Assembly (NCBI GenBank): GCA_031407985.1
Contig: JANOJB010000092.1
Coordinates: 1 to 64,000 of the forward strand
Direction of reading: 5' to 3'
DNA from: FEN-1088 sp031407985
GTDB lineage: Bacteria > Myxococcota_A > Polyangia > Fen-1088
Length of the DNA: 64,000 nucleotides
This document shows positions 8,245-17,600 of this stretch, piece after piece. The translations under genes were made by a program, and so were the position numbers. The first letter of the stretch is position 1. Each line of letters begins with the position of its first letter. The notes beneath the pieces were generated by a model. That model saw only the letters and a list, made by a program, of their open reading frames with translations. It was not told the DNA's origin and did no database searches.

Positions 8245-9159
8245 TCAGGAGGCCTTCTTCGCGAGGACGACCTCCAGCCGGGCCGTTTTCGATCCCAGCA
8301 CGCGCTTGGCGAAGAAGATCTCCATCCGGGACATCCGTTGCTTGATGCTGCGTACCTGAAGCCGCTGAAACGTCCGCTGAGGCAGAATCTTCTTGAGGAA
8401 CGCGTACAGTTTTGCGTCTCCACCCGAGACGATGTGAAGCTTGCCTCCGTGGGGGTTGGTCACAGCGCGGAAGATTTCCTGCGCGATGTTGTTCGGCGAC
8501 GTGACCTGCGTGATAGCGGTCTGGGCCGAATTGAAAGTGTCGTATTCCTGCCGATAGGCCGCGTACGCGGGATTGGCCACGTCGGTGCCCTGATCGAGCT
8601 TGGTGAAGATCTTCGTTGCGTGAATGCCCGGGTAGATCGCCTTTACCTCGATGTTGAACGGCGCCAGTTCGATGCCGAGCGATTCCGTCATGCCGCGGAC
8701 CGCCCATTTGGTGGCGCCGTAGGCAGCGATATACGGGTAGTTGAACTGCGCGCTCGCTGAGGCGAGGTTGATGAAGACGCCGCCTTTGTTTTCTCTGAAG
8801 TGGGGAATGAAGGCTTTCGTGACGGCGAAGACGCCGAACAGGTTGGTGTCGAACTGAGCCTTGATCTGTTCCATCGACGACGTCTCGGTCGGCCCCATCA
8901 GGCAATACCCAGCATTGTTTACCACCGCGTCGATCATGCCGAAGCGGGCGATCGCAGCCCGCGCCACCTTCGCAACCTGCTCGAAGTCCGTAACGTCCAG
9001 AGCGAACAGCGCCACGTTCGGCAGGTCCTTGAACAGGCCCTGGTGCTTCCCGGTGTCTCTGACTGTCGCCGCGACGTTCCAACCTGCGCTGGCAAACAAT
9101 TCGACGGTGGCCTTGCCGAAGCCCGAGTTCGTTCCGGTGATGAAGATCGTCTTGCTCAT
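8245..9159 (-). CDS. short-chain dehydrogenase/reductase
   Basis: A classical SDR of 304 residues. The N-terminal NAD(P)-binding motif is TGTNSGFG (residues 8-15), NNAG follows (VVNNAGY), and the catalytic Y-x-x-x-K is in YIAAYGATKWAVRG, with the Ser in the preceding strand (LASASAQ). The substrate is unknown. A good ribosome-binding site (GAAGGGAA) precedes the ATG. Transcription starts from a promoter embedded in a palindromic operator shared with the divergent TetR gene, so it is very probably controlled by that repressor. Confidence 0.9.
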   Translation of the reverse strand: MSKTIFITGTNSGFGKATVELFASAGWNVAATVRDTGKHQGLFKDLPNVALFALDVTDFEQVAKVARAAIARFGMIDAVVNNAGYCLMGPTETSSMEQIKAQFDTNLFGVFAVTKAFIPHFRENKGGVFINLASASAQFNYPYIAAYGATKWAVRGMTESLGIELAPFNIEVKAIYPGIHATKIFTKLDQGTDVANPAYAAYRQEYDTFNSAQTAITQVTSPNNIAQEIFRAVTNPHGGKLHIVSGGDAKLYAFLKKILPQRTFQRLQVRSIKQRMSRMEIFFAKRVLGSKTARLEVVLAKKAS

Positions 9160-9205
9160 GATGTTCCCTTCGTTGCGTAGCGCCCCATTTTCTGAACTCG
9201 CGTGC

Positions 9206-9256
9206 AACATAAGAGACCGTCGGTCTCTTGTCAACGGACCGTTGGTCTCTTATGTT
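9206..9256. promoter_or_regulatory. overlapping divergent promoters and TetR operators
   Basis: Two promoters interlock. On the minus strand, TTGACA (9229-9234), 17 bp, TATGTT (9206-9211) reads toward the SDR gene. On the plus strand, TTGTCA (9228-9233), 17 bp, TATGTT (9251-9256) reads toward tetR. An outer inverted repeat, AACATAAGAGACC at 9206-9218 with GGTCTCTTATGTT at 9244-9256, and an inner palindrome AAGAGACCgtcGGTCTCTT (9211-9229) cover both -10 boxes. These are probable TetR operators giving joint repression. Confidence 0.8.
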
Positions 9257-9298
9257 GACAGCGACGCCTCGGCGCCTCTGGCGTTATCCTTTGGCGTG

Positions 9299-9976
9299 AT
9301 GAGACGAAAAGCGACCTTTCGGCGAGCTCGACAACCCGAGCACAAGCTCGAGCGCCGCATGGTCATCTTGCAGGCCGCGCGGAGACTCGCGCTGCGCGAC
9401 GGCGTGGCCAACGTAACGCTCGGGCAGATAGCCGAGGAGGTCGGGCTCGCGAAGTCGAACGTGCTCCGCTACTTCGAGACGCGCGAAGAGATCTACCTGC
9501 AGCTTACCGCACAGGGCTGGCGTGACTGGGCTTCCGGCCTGCAGCAGCGGTTGATCGAGCGTCCTCGAAAACGTGCGATGCCTGCCGCACGGCTCGATCT
9601 CGCGGCCGCGCTCGTTGAGACCCTCGTCGGCGTGCCGCTCTTCTGTCCGTTGCTGGCCGAAATCTCGGGACACCTCGAGCACAACGTGTCTGCCGGCGTG
9701 GTACGCACCTTCAAACTCGAGGTCATGAGCCTCATCGCCCAGCTCGCCCAGTTGCTCGCCAAGGCCCTGCCGCCCACGAACCCTGCACAGGCCGCGGAGA
9801 TCATTTCAGCCACCGTGCTCATCGCCGGAGCGGCCTGGCCCATTGCTCACCCACCTCCGCAGCTCGCGACGCTTTATGCGTCGGACCCGCAGATGGTCGT
9901 GTTCTGCTTCGACTATGAGGCCGAGCTCCGTCGCCTCGTGCTGGCCTTGATAATCGGATTCGCGAGTCGCGCCTGA
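9299..9976 (+). CDS. TetR-family transcriptional repressor
   Basis: A 225-residue regulator. The N-terminal helix-turn-helix covers about residues 15-62 (ILQAARRLALRDGVANVTLG, then IAEEVGLAKSNVLRYFETRE). The C-terminal ligand domain is of the TetR_C type with no recognisable ligand. It is divergent from the SDR gene and the shared gap carries matching palindromes over both promoters, so it very likely represses itself and the SDR until an inducer binds. The ATG at 9299 lies about 36 bp after the predicted transcript start; an in-frame GTG sits immediately before it. Confidence 0.9.
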   Translation: MRRKATFRRARQPEHKLERRMVILQAARRLALRDGVANVTLGQIAEEVGLAKSNVLRYFETREEIYLQLTAQGWRDWASGLQQRLIERPRKRAMPAARLDLAAALVETLVGVPLFCPLLAEISGHLEHNVSAGVVRTFKLEVMSLIAQLAQLLAKALPPTNPAQAAEIISATVLIAGAAWPIAHPPPQLATLYASDPQMVVFCFDYEAELRRLVLALIIGFASRA

Positions 9977-10007
9977 AGCAGGCTTCGCAGTCGGCAGCAA
10001 GCGAGGA

Positions 10008-11219
10008 CTAATGGAGAACGCCTTTGATTGCCGAATACCAGACGTCACCCATGAGCCTGTAGCCGGCCTCCTTCGGATGAACGGAATCGGTCATGTACGC
10101 GCTCTTCCAGTTCGAGTTGGCCACGAAGGGCGTATACATATCAACCAAGACCACGTGTTTCCCCTGCGAGACGCGCGTTTGCACAATCGCGGGCAAGGCC
10201 GCGTTGTAGGCCTGGGTGTTGGTGTTGGCGGGTTCCTTCTGGCTGGGCGTTATCTTCGCCACCACGATCAGGGCGTTGGGAGCCCCGGCAACAATCTTGT
10301 CGATCAGCTTCCCCAAGCGGGTCGGGGCGTTGGGCAAATCGAGGGTCTGACTCATGTCGTTGGTGCCGATCATCAACAAGACAATGTTCGGCTTGTACTT
10401 GGTGATCAGACCCTGATCGACGAGAGGCGTTATCCCCAGCGATCCGTCGATGGTGTATGAAGAATGCCCTTCGTGGTTCCTCGGGAACGGCCTTCCGGCC
10501 AGCGTGGAGGGGCCGTCGGCACTGCCCCCTACGAAGGTCAGCGATTTGCTGTCCGCGACGGCCAGACCGAAGACCAGCGAGCGATATCCACCCAGATCCG
10601 TTGTGCCGTATCCGTAGGTGATCGAGTCGCCAAAGGGCAGGATCACACACGCCGTTCCGGCAGCGGGACACGGGCTGTATGCGCCCGCGCCGCCGGTGGC
10701 ATTGCCGCTGTTGCCGCCCGCGCTCCCGGCCGCTCCACCAGTACCAATACCCGCGCCGCCCCCGGTCGCAGCGCCACCGCTTCCCCGTCCCCCAGTTCCA
10801 TCGGTGGAGCCCCCGCGGCCGCTAGATGTCCCTCCGGTTCCCTGAGTGCCGCCGGTCCCCAACGAGCCCCCTGTCGATTCTCCTCCCGTACCGGTAGTGA
10901 CGGCCCCGTCAGAGCCTTGGTCCACCGTGCTGCCTCCCGTCCCCGTGGCGGAGGCGCCCCCGCTTCCCGTGCTTCCTCCGGTTGCGGCGGTATTCGTGCC
11001 GGCCGGGTGGGTATCAGCCGCGCGGGCATCGGCACCCGGGATCGATGTCACCTGAGTGGGAGCACAGGCCACCATGAACAGCACCGCGCAGGCGCCGAGG
11101 AGCGGCTTCCGACGGCCGCGGGGGCCGCCCTGCTTGGTGAAATTCCGGACAGCATGTCTTGTCGACCCTTTTTGAGCCAAATCGTTGGAACGCACAACCA
11201 GAGGTACCGGTCCGGTCAA
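10008..11219 (-). CDS. SGNH/GDSL hydrolase lipoprotein with GTGG linker
   Basis: An Arg-rich n-region, a signal ending in LFMVAC, then about 130 residues of Gly/Thr/Ser linker (TGGSTGSGG-type), then an SGNH hydrolase domain. Block I is FGDSITYGYG (nucleophile Ser), block III is IGTNDMS, and block V is DSVHPKEAGY (Asp and His). The family includes esterases that deacetylate plant polysaccharides (CE3-like) and lipases. With the GH45 gene nearby, carbohydrate ester cleavage is plausible but inferred. The start is uncertain because about 35 residues precede the signal core. Confidence 0.85.
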   Translation of the reverse strand: MTGPVPLVVRSNDLAQKGSTRHAVRNFTKQGGPRGRRKPLLGACAVLFMVACAPTQVTSIPGADARAADTHPAGTNTAATGGSTGSGGASATGTGGSTVDQGSDGAVTTGTGGESTGGSLGTGGTQGTGGTSSGRGGSTDGTGGRGSGGAATGGGAGIGTGGAAGSAGGNSGNATGGAGAYSPCPAAGTACVILPFGDSITYGYGTTDLGGYRSLVFGLAVADSKSLTFVGGSADGPSTLAGRPFPRNHEGHSSYTIDGSLGITPLVDQGLITKYKPNIVLLMIGTNDMSQTLDLPNAPTRLGKLIDKIVAGAPNALIVVAKITPSQKEPANTNTQAYNAALPAIVQTRVSQGKHVVLVDMYTPFVANSNWKSAYMTDSVHPKEAGYRLMGDVWYSAIKGVLH

Positions 11220-11315
11220 AAGAAGGCTCAGGAAAGCCGCCGCACCTCATGGCGCCTTCCGCGCGCTTATTTTCGTTTTTGGCTTCGCGATGAGTGTGAC
11301 ATCACGGCGTCACGC

Positions 11316-11798
11316 TTACAGCCAGGCCACAGGAATCGCGTCGTCCGGCAGCAAGAACACCGAGACCGCAACCGCGCCCAGGATGACCGCAAAACCCAGT
11401 AGGCCGATCCCAGCCGCGCGCCACGACGATTGTTTCTGTCGACCGGCCGCCAGATGCGCGGCGAACGCCGCCCCTTGAAGGCTTTTCGCCAGCTCCCGAA
11501 GCCCGAACGTGTACGCGATGGGCAGAACCGAGTTTGGAACACTGGCGGGCAGCAAGAGAGCAACGCCGATGAGTGCAAGCGTACCGAGCACGCCACCGAT
11601 CAGCGCGCGTCGTTGGGCACCAGGGTTGCCGAGCACCGTGAAGTTCTGGGCCAGCAGCCAGCAGCCTGCCATCGGGGTGCCGAGGAACGCGGCCAGCGCG
11701 ACCTGTCCCGGCGAATAGAGTTTGCCCGGGCCGGATCCCCGCTCGGTTAGATCCGCGCGTGGGGGCTTGTAGACGTCAGGGGAATCCTGATGGCTCAT
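11316..11798 (-). CDS. hypothetical membrane protein, about four TM segments
   Basis: The 160-residue product has a polar N-terminus (MSHQDSPDVYKPPRADLTER) and hydrophobic spans at about residues 30-50, 60-85, and two near the C-terminus (GIGLLGFAVILGAVAVSVFLLP). No family is recognised. The same frame is open far upstream (to 12239), but that part runs antisense to the YCII gene and is not protein-like, so the ATG at 11798 was chosen. A TAGAAT hexamer lies about 10 nt before it. Confidence 0.6.
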   Translation of the reverse strand: MSHQDSPDVYKPPRADLTERGSGPGKLYSPGQVALAAFLGTPMAGCWLLAQNFTVLGNPGAQRRALIGGVLGTLALIGVALLLPASVPNSVLPIAYTFGLRELAKSLQGAAFAAHLAAGRQKQSSWRAAGIGLLGFAVILGAVAVSVFLLPDDAIPVAWL

Positions 11799-11922
11799 GG
11801 GGTGTCGGATTCTATCGAAGATCCGCCCCTTTCTCGCACGTGCGCCCACGTGGAAAAAATTTGCACGTCGTGTCGATTTCGCGGGCGCCCGTTCGTCGTA
11901 TCGGTAGAAAGGGGACACAACA

Positions 11923-12369
11923 ATGCGATTCATGGTGCTGGTCAAGGCGAACAAGGACTCCGAGGCGGGCGTGCTTCCGGACGCGAAGCTTCTCGGCGAC
12001 ATGGGGAAGTTCAACGAGGAATTGGTGAAGGCCGGCGTGCTGCTGGCGGGCGAGGGGTTGCAGCCGAGTTCGAAGGGCGCGCGGGTCCGGTTTTCCGCCG
12101 ACGACAAACGCTCGGTGGTGGATGGTCCGTTTTCCGAGACGAAGGAACTGGTCGCCGGCTTCTGGTTGTTCCAGGTGAAATCCAAGGAAGAAGCGATCGA
12201 GTGGATCAAACGTTGCCCCCATCCCTCGCCCGGAATCAACGCCGAGATCGAGATTCGCCAGGTCTTCGAGGCCGAGGATTTCGGTCCCGCGATGACCCCC
12301 GAAATCCGGGAGCAAGAGGAACGTTTGCGCGCGCAGGTCGCTCAACTGGGCAACGGCGGCAAAGCCTAG
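11923..12369 (+). CDS. YCII-related (DGPF) domain protein
   Basis: The 148-residue protein opens MRFMVLVKANKDSEAG and carries the diagnostic DGPFSETKELVAGF block, then a ferredoxin-like fold end (KEEAIEWIKRCPHP). Relatives are small YciI-like proteins, often beside extracytoplasmic sigma factors, with no firm activity. No sigma factor is adjacent here. A ribosome-binding site (AAAGGGG) lies 8 bases before the ATG. Confidence 0.85.
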   Translation: MRFMVLVKANKDSEAGVLPDAKLLGDMGKFNEELVKAGVLLAGEGLQPSSKGARVRFSADDKRSVVDGPFSETKELVAGFWLFQVKSKEEAIEWIKRCPHPSPGINAEIEIRQVFEAEDFGPAMTPEIREQEERLRAQVAQLGNGGKA

Positions 12370-12392
12370 TCGCGCGCCGGCCGTCGGGCGCG

Positions 12393-13256
12393 TTACGGCG
12401 GGCCCGCGGCGCGGCCGATGACCGCCATGTCGCGGGCGTCCAACTCGAACCCGAACGAATCCAGATCCTCGCGCATGTGCGCGGGGTCGGACGTGCCGGT
12501 CAGCGGGATGATTCCGCTTTGCAACGCGAACCGAAACACCACCTGTGGCAGCGTGCGGCCGGTGCGCGCCACGACGCGCGACACCGCCGCCGTGCCCAAT
12601 TCGCGTCGGTTGGCGGTCAGCAACGAGAAGCCTTGATACGCGATGCCGTGGGTGCCGCAGAAGTCGCGCACGCGGCGGTCCCAGCCGGTGCGCGCGTAGC
12701 AACGGTTCTGGACGAACGCGGGTTTGATTGCGGCGCCGTTGTACAACGCCGCAAGCTGCTCGTGGTCCACGTTGCTCACGCCCAGCAGGCGAATCTGCCC
12801 CGCGCGCGCCAGGTTCTCCATCGCGCGCCAGACCTCCCAGTCTTCCGCGCCAATGCCGTCACCCGTGTACGGACCGTGCAGCAGATACGAATCAACGTAC
12901 GACGTTCCCAGGTGTTCCAGCGAACTTGCGAACGACTGCGTCACCTGCGCCGCCAGGGCGGCGTCGCGATCGTACGGCAGGCGGTGGTCTTGACCACGGG
13001 TGTAAGTGAACTTGGTTTGCAGGAACAGATCAGCCCGCGCGACCGCGCGGCCAGCCAGCGCGTCGCCGACGGCTGCACCAACCGCCGCTTCGACATAGTG
13101 GCGGCGCTGGTTCGCCGTGTCGATGGCGACGAAGCCGGCCGACAGCGCCAGCGCGGTGAGATCCTTGGTTCGCTCTTCCTTCCACGCTGTGCCGTAGAAG
13201 AAGGAGGGGACCGTGACGCCTGCGACCGTGATCGCGCCTGACACTGGGTTAGCCAT
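12393..13256 (-). CDS. aldo/keto reductase
   Basis: A 287-residue TIM-barrel oxidoreductase. The tetrad is present: Asp and Tyr in AIDTANQRRHYVEAAVG, Lys in LFLQTKFTY, and His in SYLLHGPY. The C-terminal NADPH site is less typical (IIPLTGTSDPAHMREDL). It reduces carbonyl groups with NADPH; the substrate is unknown. The start is ATG at 13256 (MANPVSGAITVAG); the upstream in-frame extension is antisense to the NUDIX repeats. It is divergent from the NUDIX gene with a 31-bp gap. Confidence 0.85.
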   Translation of the reverse strand: MANPVSGAITVAGVTVPSFFYGTAWKEERTKDLTALALSAGFVAIDTANQRRHYVEAAVGAAVGDALAGRAVARADLFLQTKFTYTRGQDHRLPYDRDAALAAQVTQSFASSLEHLGTSYVDSYLLHGPYTGDGIGAEDWEVWRAMENLARAGQIRLLGVSNVDHEQLAALYNGAAIKPAFVQNRCYARTGWDRRVRDFCGTHGIAYQGFSLLTANRRELGTAAVSRVVARTGRTLPQVVFRFALQSGIIPLTGTSDPAHMREDLDSFGFELDARDMAVIGRAAGPP

Positions 13257-13287
13257 GCTTCGCGATCGAGGATAGACCAGATTCGTC

Positions 13288-13803
13288 ATGACCAAGCCCA
13301 CGACCAAGTCCACGACCAAGTCCACGACCAAGACAAGCGCCGGCATCCTGTTGTTTCGACGCACCAACGGCGTGCTCGAAGTGCTGCTGGCGCATCCGGG
13401 CGGCCCCTACTGGGCCAAGAAAGACGAACATTCCTGGTCGATCCCCAAGGGAGAATTCGACGCCGAGGACGCGCTGGAGGCAGCGAAGAGGGAATTTGGC
13501 GAGGAAACCGGAGGCACCATCACGGGTGACGCGATCCCGTTGTCGCCGGTGAAGCAGAAGGGCGGCAAGGTCGTTCACGCCTTCGCCGTCGAACAGGACT
13601 TCGATCCCGCCGGCCTGACGTCCAACCCGTTCGCGATGGAATGGCCCCCGAAGTCGGGTCAGGTTGGCCAGTATCCCGAGATCGATCGCGCGGCGTGGTT
13701 CCTGCCCGATGTCGCAAGGACAAAACTGATGACCGGCCAGGTTCCTCTGCTCGACCAACTGATAACGCTTCTGTCGCCGGGGGTAGCTGACGCCGCCCCC
13801 TGA
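13288..13803 (+). CDS. NUDIX hydrolase with KSTT repeat N-terminus
   Basis: The NUDIX box is intact: GEFDAEDALEAAKREFGEET followed by G (about residues 52-72). These enzymes hydrolyse nucleoside diphosphates linked to another group X; this small single-domain type (N-terminal AGILLFRR, then WSIPKG before the box) resembles predicted diadenosine/NDP-X hydrolases. The N-terminus is a K-(P/S)-T-T tandem repeat from a 12-bp DNA repeat, probably unstructured. It converges on the VapC gene. Confidence 0.88.
   Translation: MTKPTTKSTTKSTTKTSAGILLFRRTNGVLEVLLAHPGGPYWAKKDEHSWSIPKGEFDAEDALEAAKREFGEETGGTITGDAIPLSPVKQKGGKVVHAFAVEQDFDPAGLTSNPFAMEWPPKSGQVGQYPEIDRAAWFLPDVARTKLMTGQVPLLDQLITLLSPGVADAAP
13291..13338 (+). 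repeat. 12-bp tandem repeat in NUDIX 5' end
   Basis: The unit ACCAAGTCCACG is repeated about four times starting at codon 2, coding TKST. Copy-number change would alter only the N-terminal tail without breaking the frame. Confidence 0.85.
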
Positions 13804-13819
13804 TCCAGTGTGTTTTCTA

Positions 13820-14260
13820 CTATCGGGCCGCGGTATCCAGCGGGTGGCGCCACGTCAGACCCGGGAAGCGGGCAAAGTCTCGATCCGCGCTCGCCAGCGC
13901 GCAGCCGTTCTCGATTGCCAGGGCGGCCAGCTCCGCATCGGGTACCAGCTTGGCGGTGGCCTTTGTGCGCAAACAGAGATCCAAGAACAGGTCCAGGTGA
14001 CGGGGGCCCGGCGTCAGCAGCACACAGTTGGGCTGGTCGCGGAGCGCCCGAACGAACGCCACCGCCTCGGGGAGCGGAGCCGGGACGGGAAAGATGCGAC
14101 GGTTGGTCACCACGCGCAGAAATCCGGACAACGTACCGGTTGTCACCGCGAACGGATCCGGACGCCCGATGGTCTCCTGCAGCCACGCCCTGTACGCGCC
14201 GTGTTCGGCCGCATCCGCGCGGAACGCATAAACCAGCACGTTGACGTCAACGAGGAGCAG
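13820..14260 (-). CDS. vapC: VapC-type PIN toxin, probable CTG start
   Basis: A PIN-domain toxin of about 146 residues. Conserved acids appear in LLVDVNVLVYAFRAD, DAELAALAIENG and SADRDFARF. The first ATG/GTG/TTG in frame is the GTG at 14239, which would remove the essential first Asp of LLVDVNV. Starting at the CTG at 14260 restores the standard N-terminus MLLVDVNVLVYAF and gives a 14-bp overlap with the antitoxin gene. The rare start, read only by ribosomes finishing the antitoxin, would keep toxin levels low. A frameshift or sequencing error is the alternative. It is predicted to cleave tRNA or rRNA. Confidence 0.8.
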   Translation of the reverse strand: MLLVDVNVLVYAFRADAAEHGAYRAWLQETIGRPDPFAVTTGTLSGFLRVVTNRRIFPVPAPLPEAVAFVRALRDQPNCVLLTPGPRHLDLFLDLCLRTKATAKLVPDAELAALAIENGCALASADRDFARFPGLTWRHPLDTAAR

Positions 14261-14504
14261 AGTAGACCTCCTCGTCTTCCGCCGCGATCAACGCGCCCGT
14301 CCGATCGAGGTCAATCCCCGGCGCGACTCCCGTACCGCGAAAGACGGGCAACACCGGACGACCGACCTTTTTGCTTGCGCTCCGTGCCGCTAGCCCCGCG
14401 CGCAGGAGATCCTCCGTGACCGCCCCCAAGGTTTCCCCACGCTCGGCGGCGATCTTTCGGATCTTCTCGTACAACCCGTCGTCCAGGATAAGCGTGGTCC
14501 TCAT
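14247..14504 (-). CDS. vapB: VapB-type antitoxin (ribbon-helix-helix)
   Basis: An 85-residue antitoxin. The N-terminus RTTLILDDGLYEKIRKIAAE has the RHH DNA-binding pattern, and the acidic C-terminal tail (LIAAEDEEVYSAPR) would fold onto the toxin. It is first in a two-gene operon with the PIN toxin and overlaps it. It probably represses its own promoter together with VapC. Confidence 0.82.
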   Translation of the reverse strand: MRTTLILDDGLYEKIRKIAAERGETLGAVTEDLLRAGLAARSASKKVGRPVLPVFRGTGVAPGIDLDRTGALIAAEDEEVYSAPR

Positions 14505-14538
14505 GTCTCAAGAATAGCGGGTCGGATCCGATGTGCAA
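14505..14538 (-). promoter_or_regulatory. promoter of vapBC, predicted leaderless
   Basis: TTGCAC (14533-14538), 16-bp spacer, TATTCT (14511-14516), then only 6 nt to the vapB ATG. Transcription would begin at or next to the start codon, and no ribosome-binding site is present. Confidence 0.6.
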
Positions 14539-14660
14539 CCAATGCGCATAAATGTGTTTTGTGTATATGTGAATACGCCAAACGGGCGACGTCGAGAGTT
14601 GGTTCGACCGGGGGTCAAGGCGCCAACAGTGGACGCGATCGAACGAATTTTTGCCTGACT

Positions 14661-17600
14661 CTATTTGGATGCGGGGCGTGGCTTCGCCGCCTTGCCGCCC
14701 CCAGCCTTGGCCCGCGCCTTCTTCTTCTTCGTGGGAGTTGCTTTGGCGGCGGGGGCCGTGGCAGGCCGCGCTGGTTTTGGAACGACGACCGGCGCGATCT
14801 TGGCGACGACGGGCGGCGCTGGTTTTGGCGCGGCGCCCGCGACGGGTGGTGTCGCGGCGGGCGGCGCGGGTTTGGCGACGACGGGCGGCGCGGGTTTCGG
14901 AACGACGCTGGCGACCGGTGGCACCGCGGCGGTCGGCGCCACCGTGGCTCCCGCGGGTTTGAACTTGCCGCCCGGCCGCTTGCCGTCTCCGACAACCTCC
15001 TCAAGCGTCGTTCGCAGTTTTCCACCGGTGTCATTCGCCTTGACGCCCGGCGGGCGATCCCACGGGATCTCGCGCAACGGCTGGCCGACCGATACCTCGT
15101 TGATGTACCGCGCGAACATCGGCACCGTCAGCATGAACGCCGCGTCCTTGGCGCCAAGAGGCCGCTGCCGCAGATCGTCGCCGACCCAGGTGGTCGTCAT
15201 CCAGCGCGACGTGTAGCCGATGAACCACACGTCCATGGTGGCGCTGGACGTGCCCGTTTTGCCTGCCGCCATCAGGGAAGCGCTGCGAATCGCAGGCGCA
15301 TGTCCGCGCGTGACGACGTGGCGAAGCAGGGTGGACGTCAGGTGCGCCGTCCGCGGCGAGATCACGGGAGTCACCTTCTTCCCCGCGACCGCCACCAGTT
15401 GGTCCAGTCGATCTTGCGGCCGTCCCATCGGATCGCCGATCCAGGTGTTGTCCTCCAGAATGCGTCCGGTCCGATCGCGCACCCGCCTGATGCTGACCGG
15501 TTCGACCAGAACGCCGTTGCGCGCGAACGCCGAAAACGCGCGCGTCATCTCGTCGACGCGCGAGCAGGATGCCCCCAGCGCCAGCGCCTGATCGGGGATG
15601 ATGGGCGTCGTGATGCCCAGACGTCGCGCCCACGCTTCGACCTCGCGTCCACCGACCAATTTGAAGATCTGCACCGATGGAACGTTCTTCGACCAGATCA
15701 GCGCGTATTCCAGCGTGACCTGATACTCGACGGTGTTGTTCAGGTTCGTGGGCGTCCAGACTTCCCCCGTGATCGGGTCGACCTCGGCACGCGGCAGATC
15801 ATTGAGCAGCGATCCAAATCCGTACCCCTTGTCCAGCGCCGCCGAGTAGTACATCGGCTTGTACGACGATCCGGGCTGGCGGCACGCCTGCGTCACCCGG
15901 TTGAATTCGGACCGGTCGTAGTCATCGCCGCCGATCATCGCGACCACGTAGCCCGACGAATGGTCGTAGCTGAAAATGGCGCCCTGCACGCGCGGCGTTT
16001 GCTCCAGGATCAGCTCGACGGGACCCGGCGACGGCGATCCCGGCTTTGTCTGGTCGTAGGCCTGCATCCACTGGACTTCGCTTTTTTCGTCGTACGTGAA
16101 ATCCGAAAACCGGCGCAGTTTCGACCTGCGCGCGTTCTTCACCCAGATGACGTCTCCGGTGCGCAGGACGCCGGCGGCTGATTTCAACGTGCGGCCGTTG
16201 ACGGAATCCTTGTAGCTGAAGGGAACGGCCCACAACATCCCGGGGGCCGGCAGTGGATAGGCGCCCTTGCCGACGCGCACGCGCGCGGATCCGTCCTTGG
16301 ACACCGATTCAACCAACCCCAGGTACAGGCGTCCCTCGGCAGGCGGCTCGGCGCCGTAACGTTCAGTCGCGCGACGGCGGAATTCCTCGGCGGCGGCATC
16401 CGCCAGGCGCGCGACTGGTCCGCGCCAGCCCTGACGTTTGTCCAGCTTGCGCAGGGCGAAGTTGACGTTTTCCTGGGCGGCGGCGTCGATCCAGGGGACC
16501 ACCGTGACGTCGATTTGCAGTCCCCCTTCCCACAACTTCTTGTCGCCGTAACGGCGCGCGATGTCGCGGCGGACGTGTTCTGTGAAATACGGCGCGTGCA
16601 GCCGGAAGAAATCGGTGCGCGGGCGAATCGCCAGCGGCCGGGCCCGCCAGGTGGTCGCCTCGGTCTCGGTCACGAAACCGGACGCCACCATCGCGGACAG
16701 AACCTGATCACGCCGCGAGCGGGCGGCTTCCAGGTTGGTCAGGGGTGAATACCGCGACGGCGCGCGGACCAGACCCGCCAGCGTCGCCATCTCGCCCAGA
16801 TCCAGCTCGTCGACGGCTTTGTCGAAATACCGCCGCGCGCCGCCGCCGACCCCGTAGGCGCCGGATCCAAGGAAGATCTGATTCAGATACAGAGTCAGGA
16901 TGTCGTTTTTGGACAGCCGGGCTTCCAGACGCCGGGCCAGAATGGCTTCGCGAATCTTTCGTTGGATTGTCCGCTCCGATGACAAAAACGATTTCGCCAC
17001 CTGCTGCGTGATCGTCGACCCGCCCTGTGCGACCTCGCCCGCGCGCAGGTTCGCGCCCATCGCCCGCGCGATGCCGCGGTAGTCGATCCCGCCGTGTTCG
17101 TAAAACCGCCGGTCCTCGGCCGCCAGGAACGCCTGTACCAGACGCGGCGGGATGCGCTCGAAGGGAAGAATCTCCCGGCGCTCGGTCGCGAATTCGGCCA
17201 GCGGCGTGCCGTCCCATCCGCGCACCACCGTCGTGGTCGCCACCTCGGACTGGTACTGCGCCAGGTTGGGAAGCACCGGTAGAGTCGCGGCGAAATAGAT
17301 GTACGTTCCGATCGCGGCGCACATTCCCAGGCCACCCACCGCGATCAACCCAAAGGCGTAGAAGCGCAGCAGCCAGTAGACGAAACCGCCGTCCGAAATG
17401 TTGGCGATTTCGACACGGGGTTCGGCGGAACCGGAAACCGCGGGCGCGAGGACGGACTCCTTCTTTCCCCCGAAAACTTCGTCTTTCCCGAAAACTTCGT
17501 CTCCTCCGAAAACCCCGTCGGACAATGCCTCTTCAAGATCCGGAGCGGGATTCTGTGGAGGTGGCGCCGGGGCCACGGATGGCGTGGATGGTGCCACGCG

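Noticed and set aside
7762..8760. Long plus-strand frame opposite the SDR gene.
   Set aside because: The right part is antisense to the SDR coding sequence; only the metallopeptidase-like fragment at its left end is meaningful.
11799..12239. N-terminal extension of the membrane protein at 11316-11798.
   Set aside because: It is antisense to the YCII gene, has no conserved features and lies upstream of a suitable ATG.
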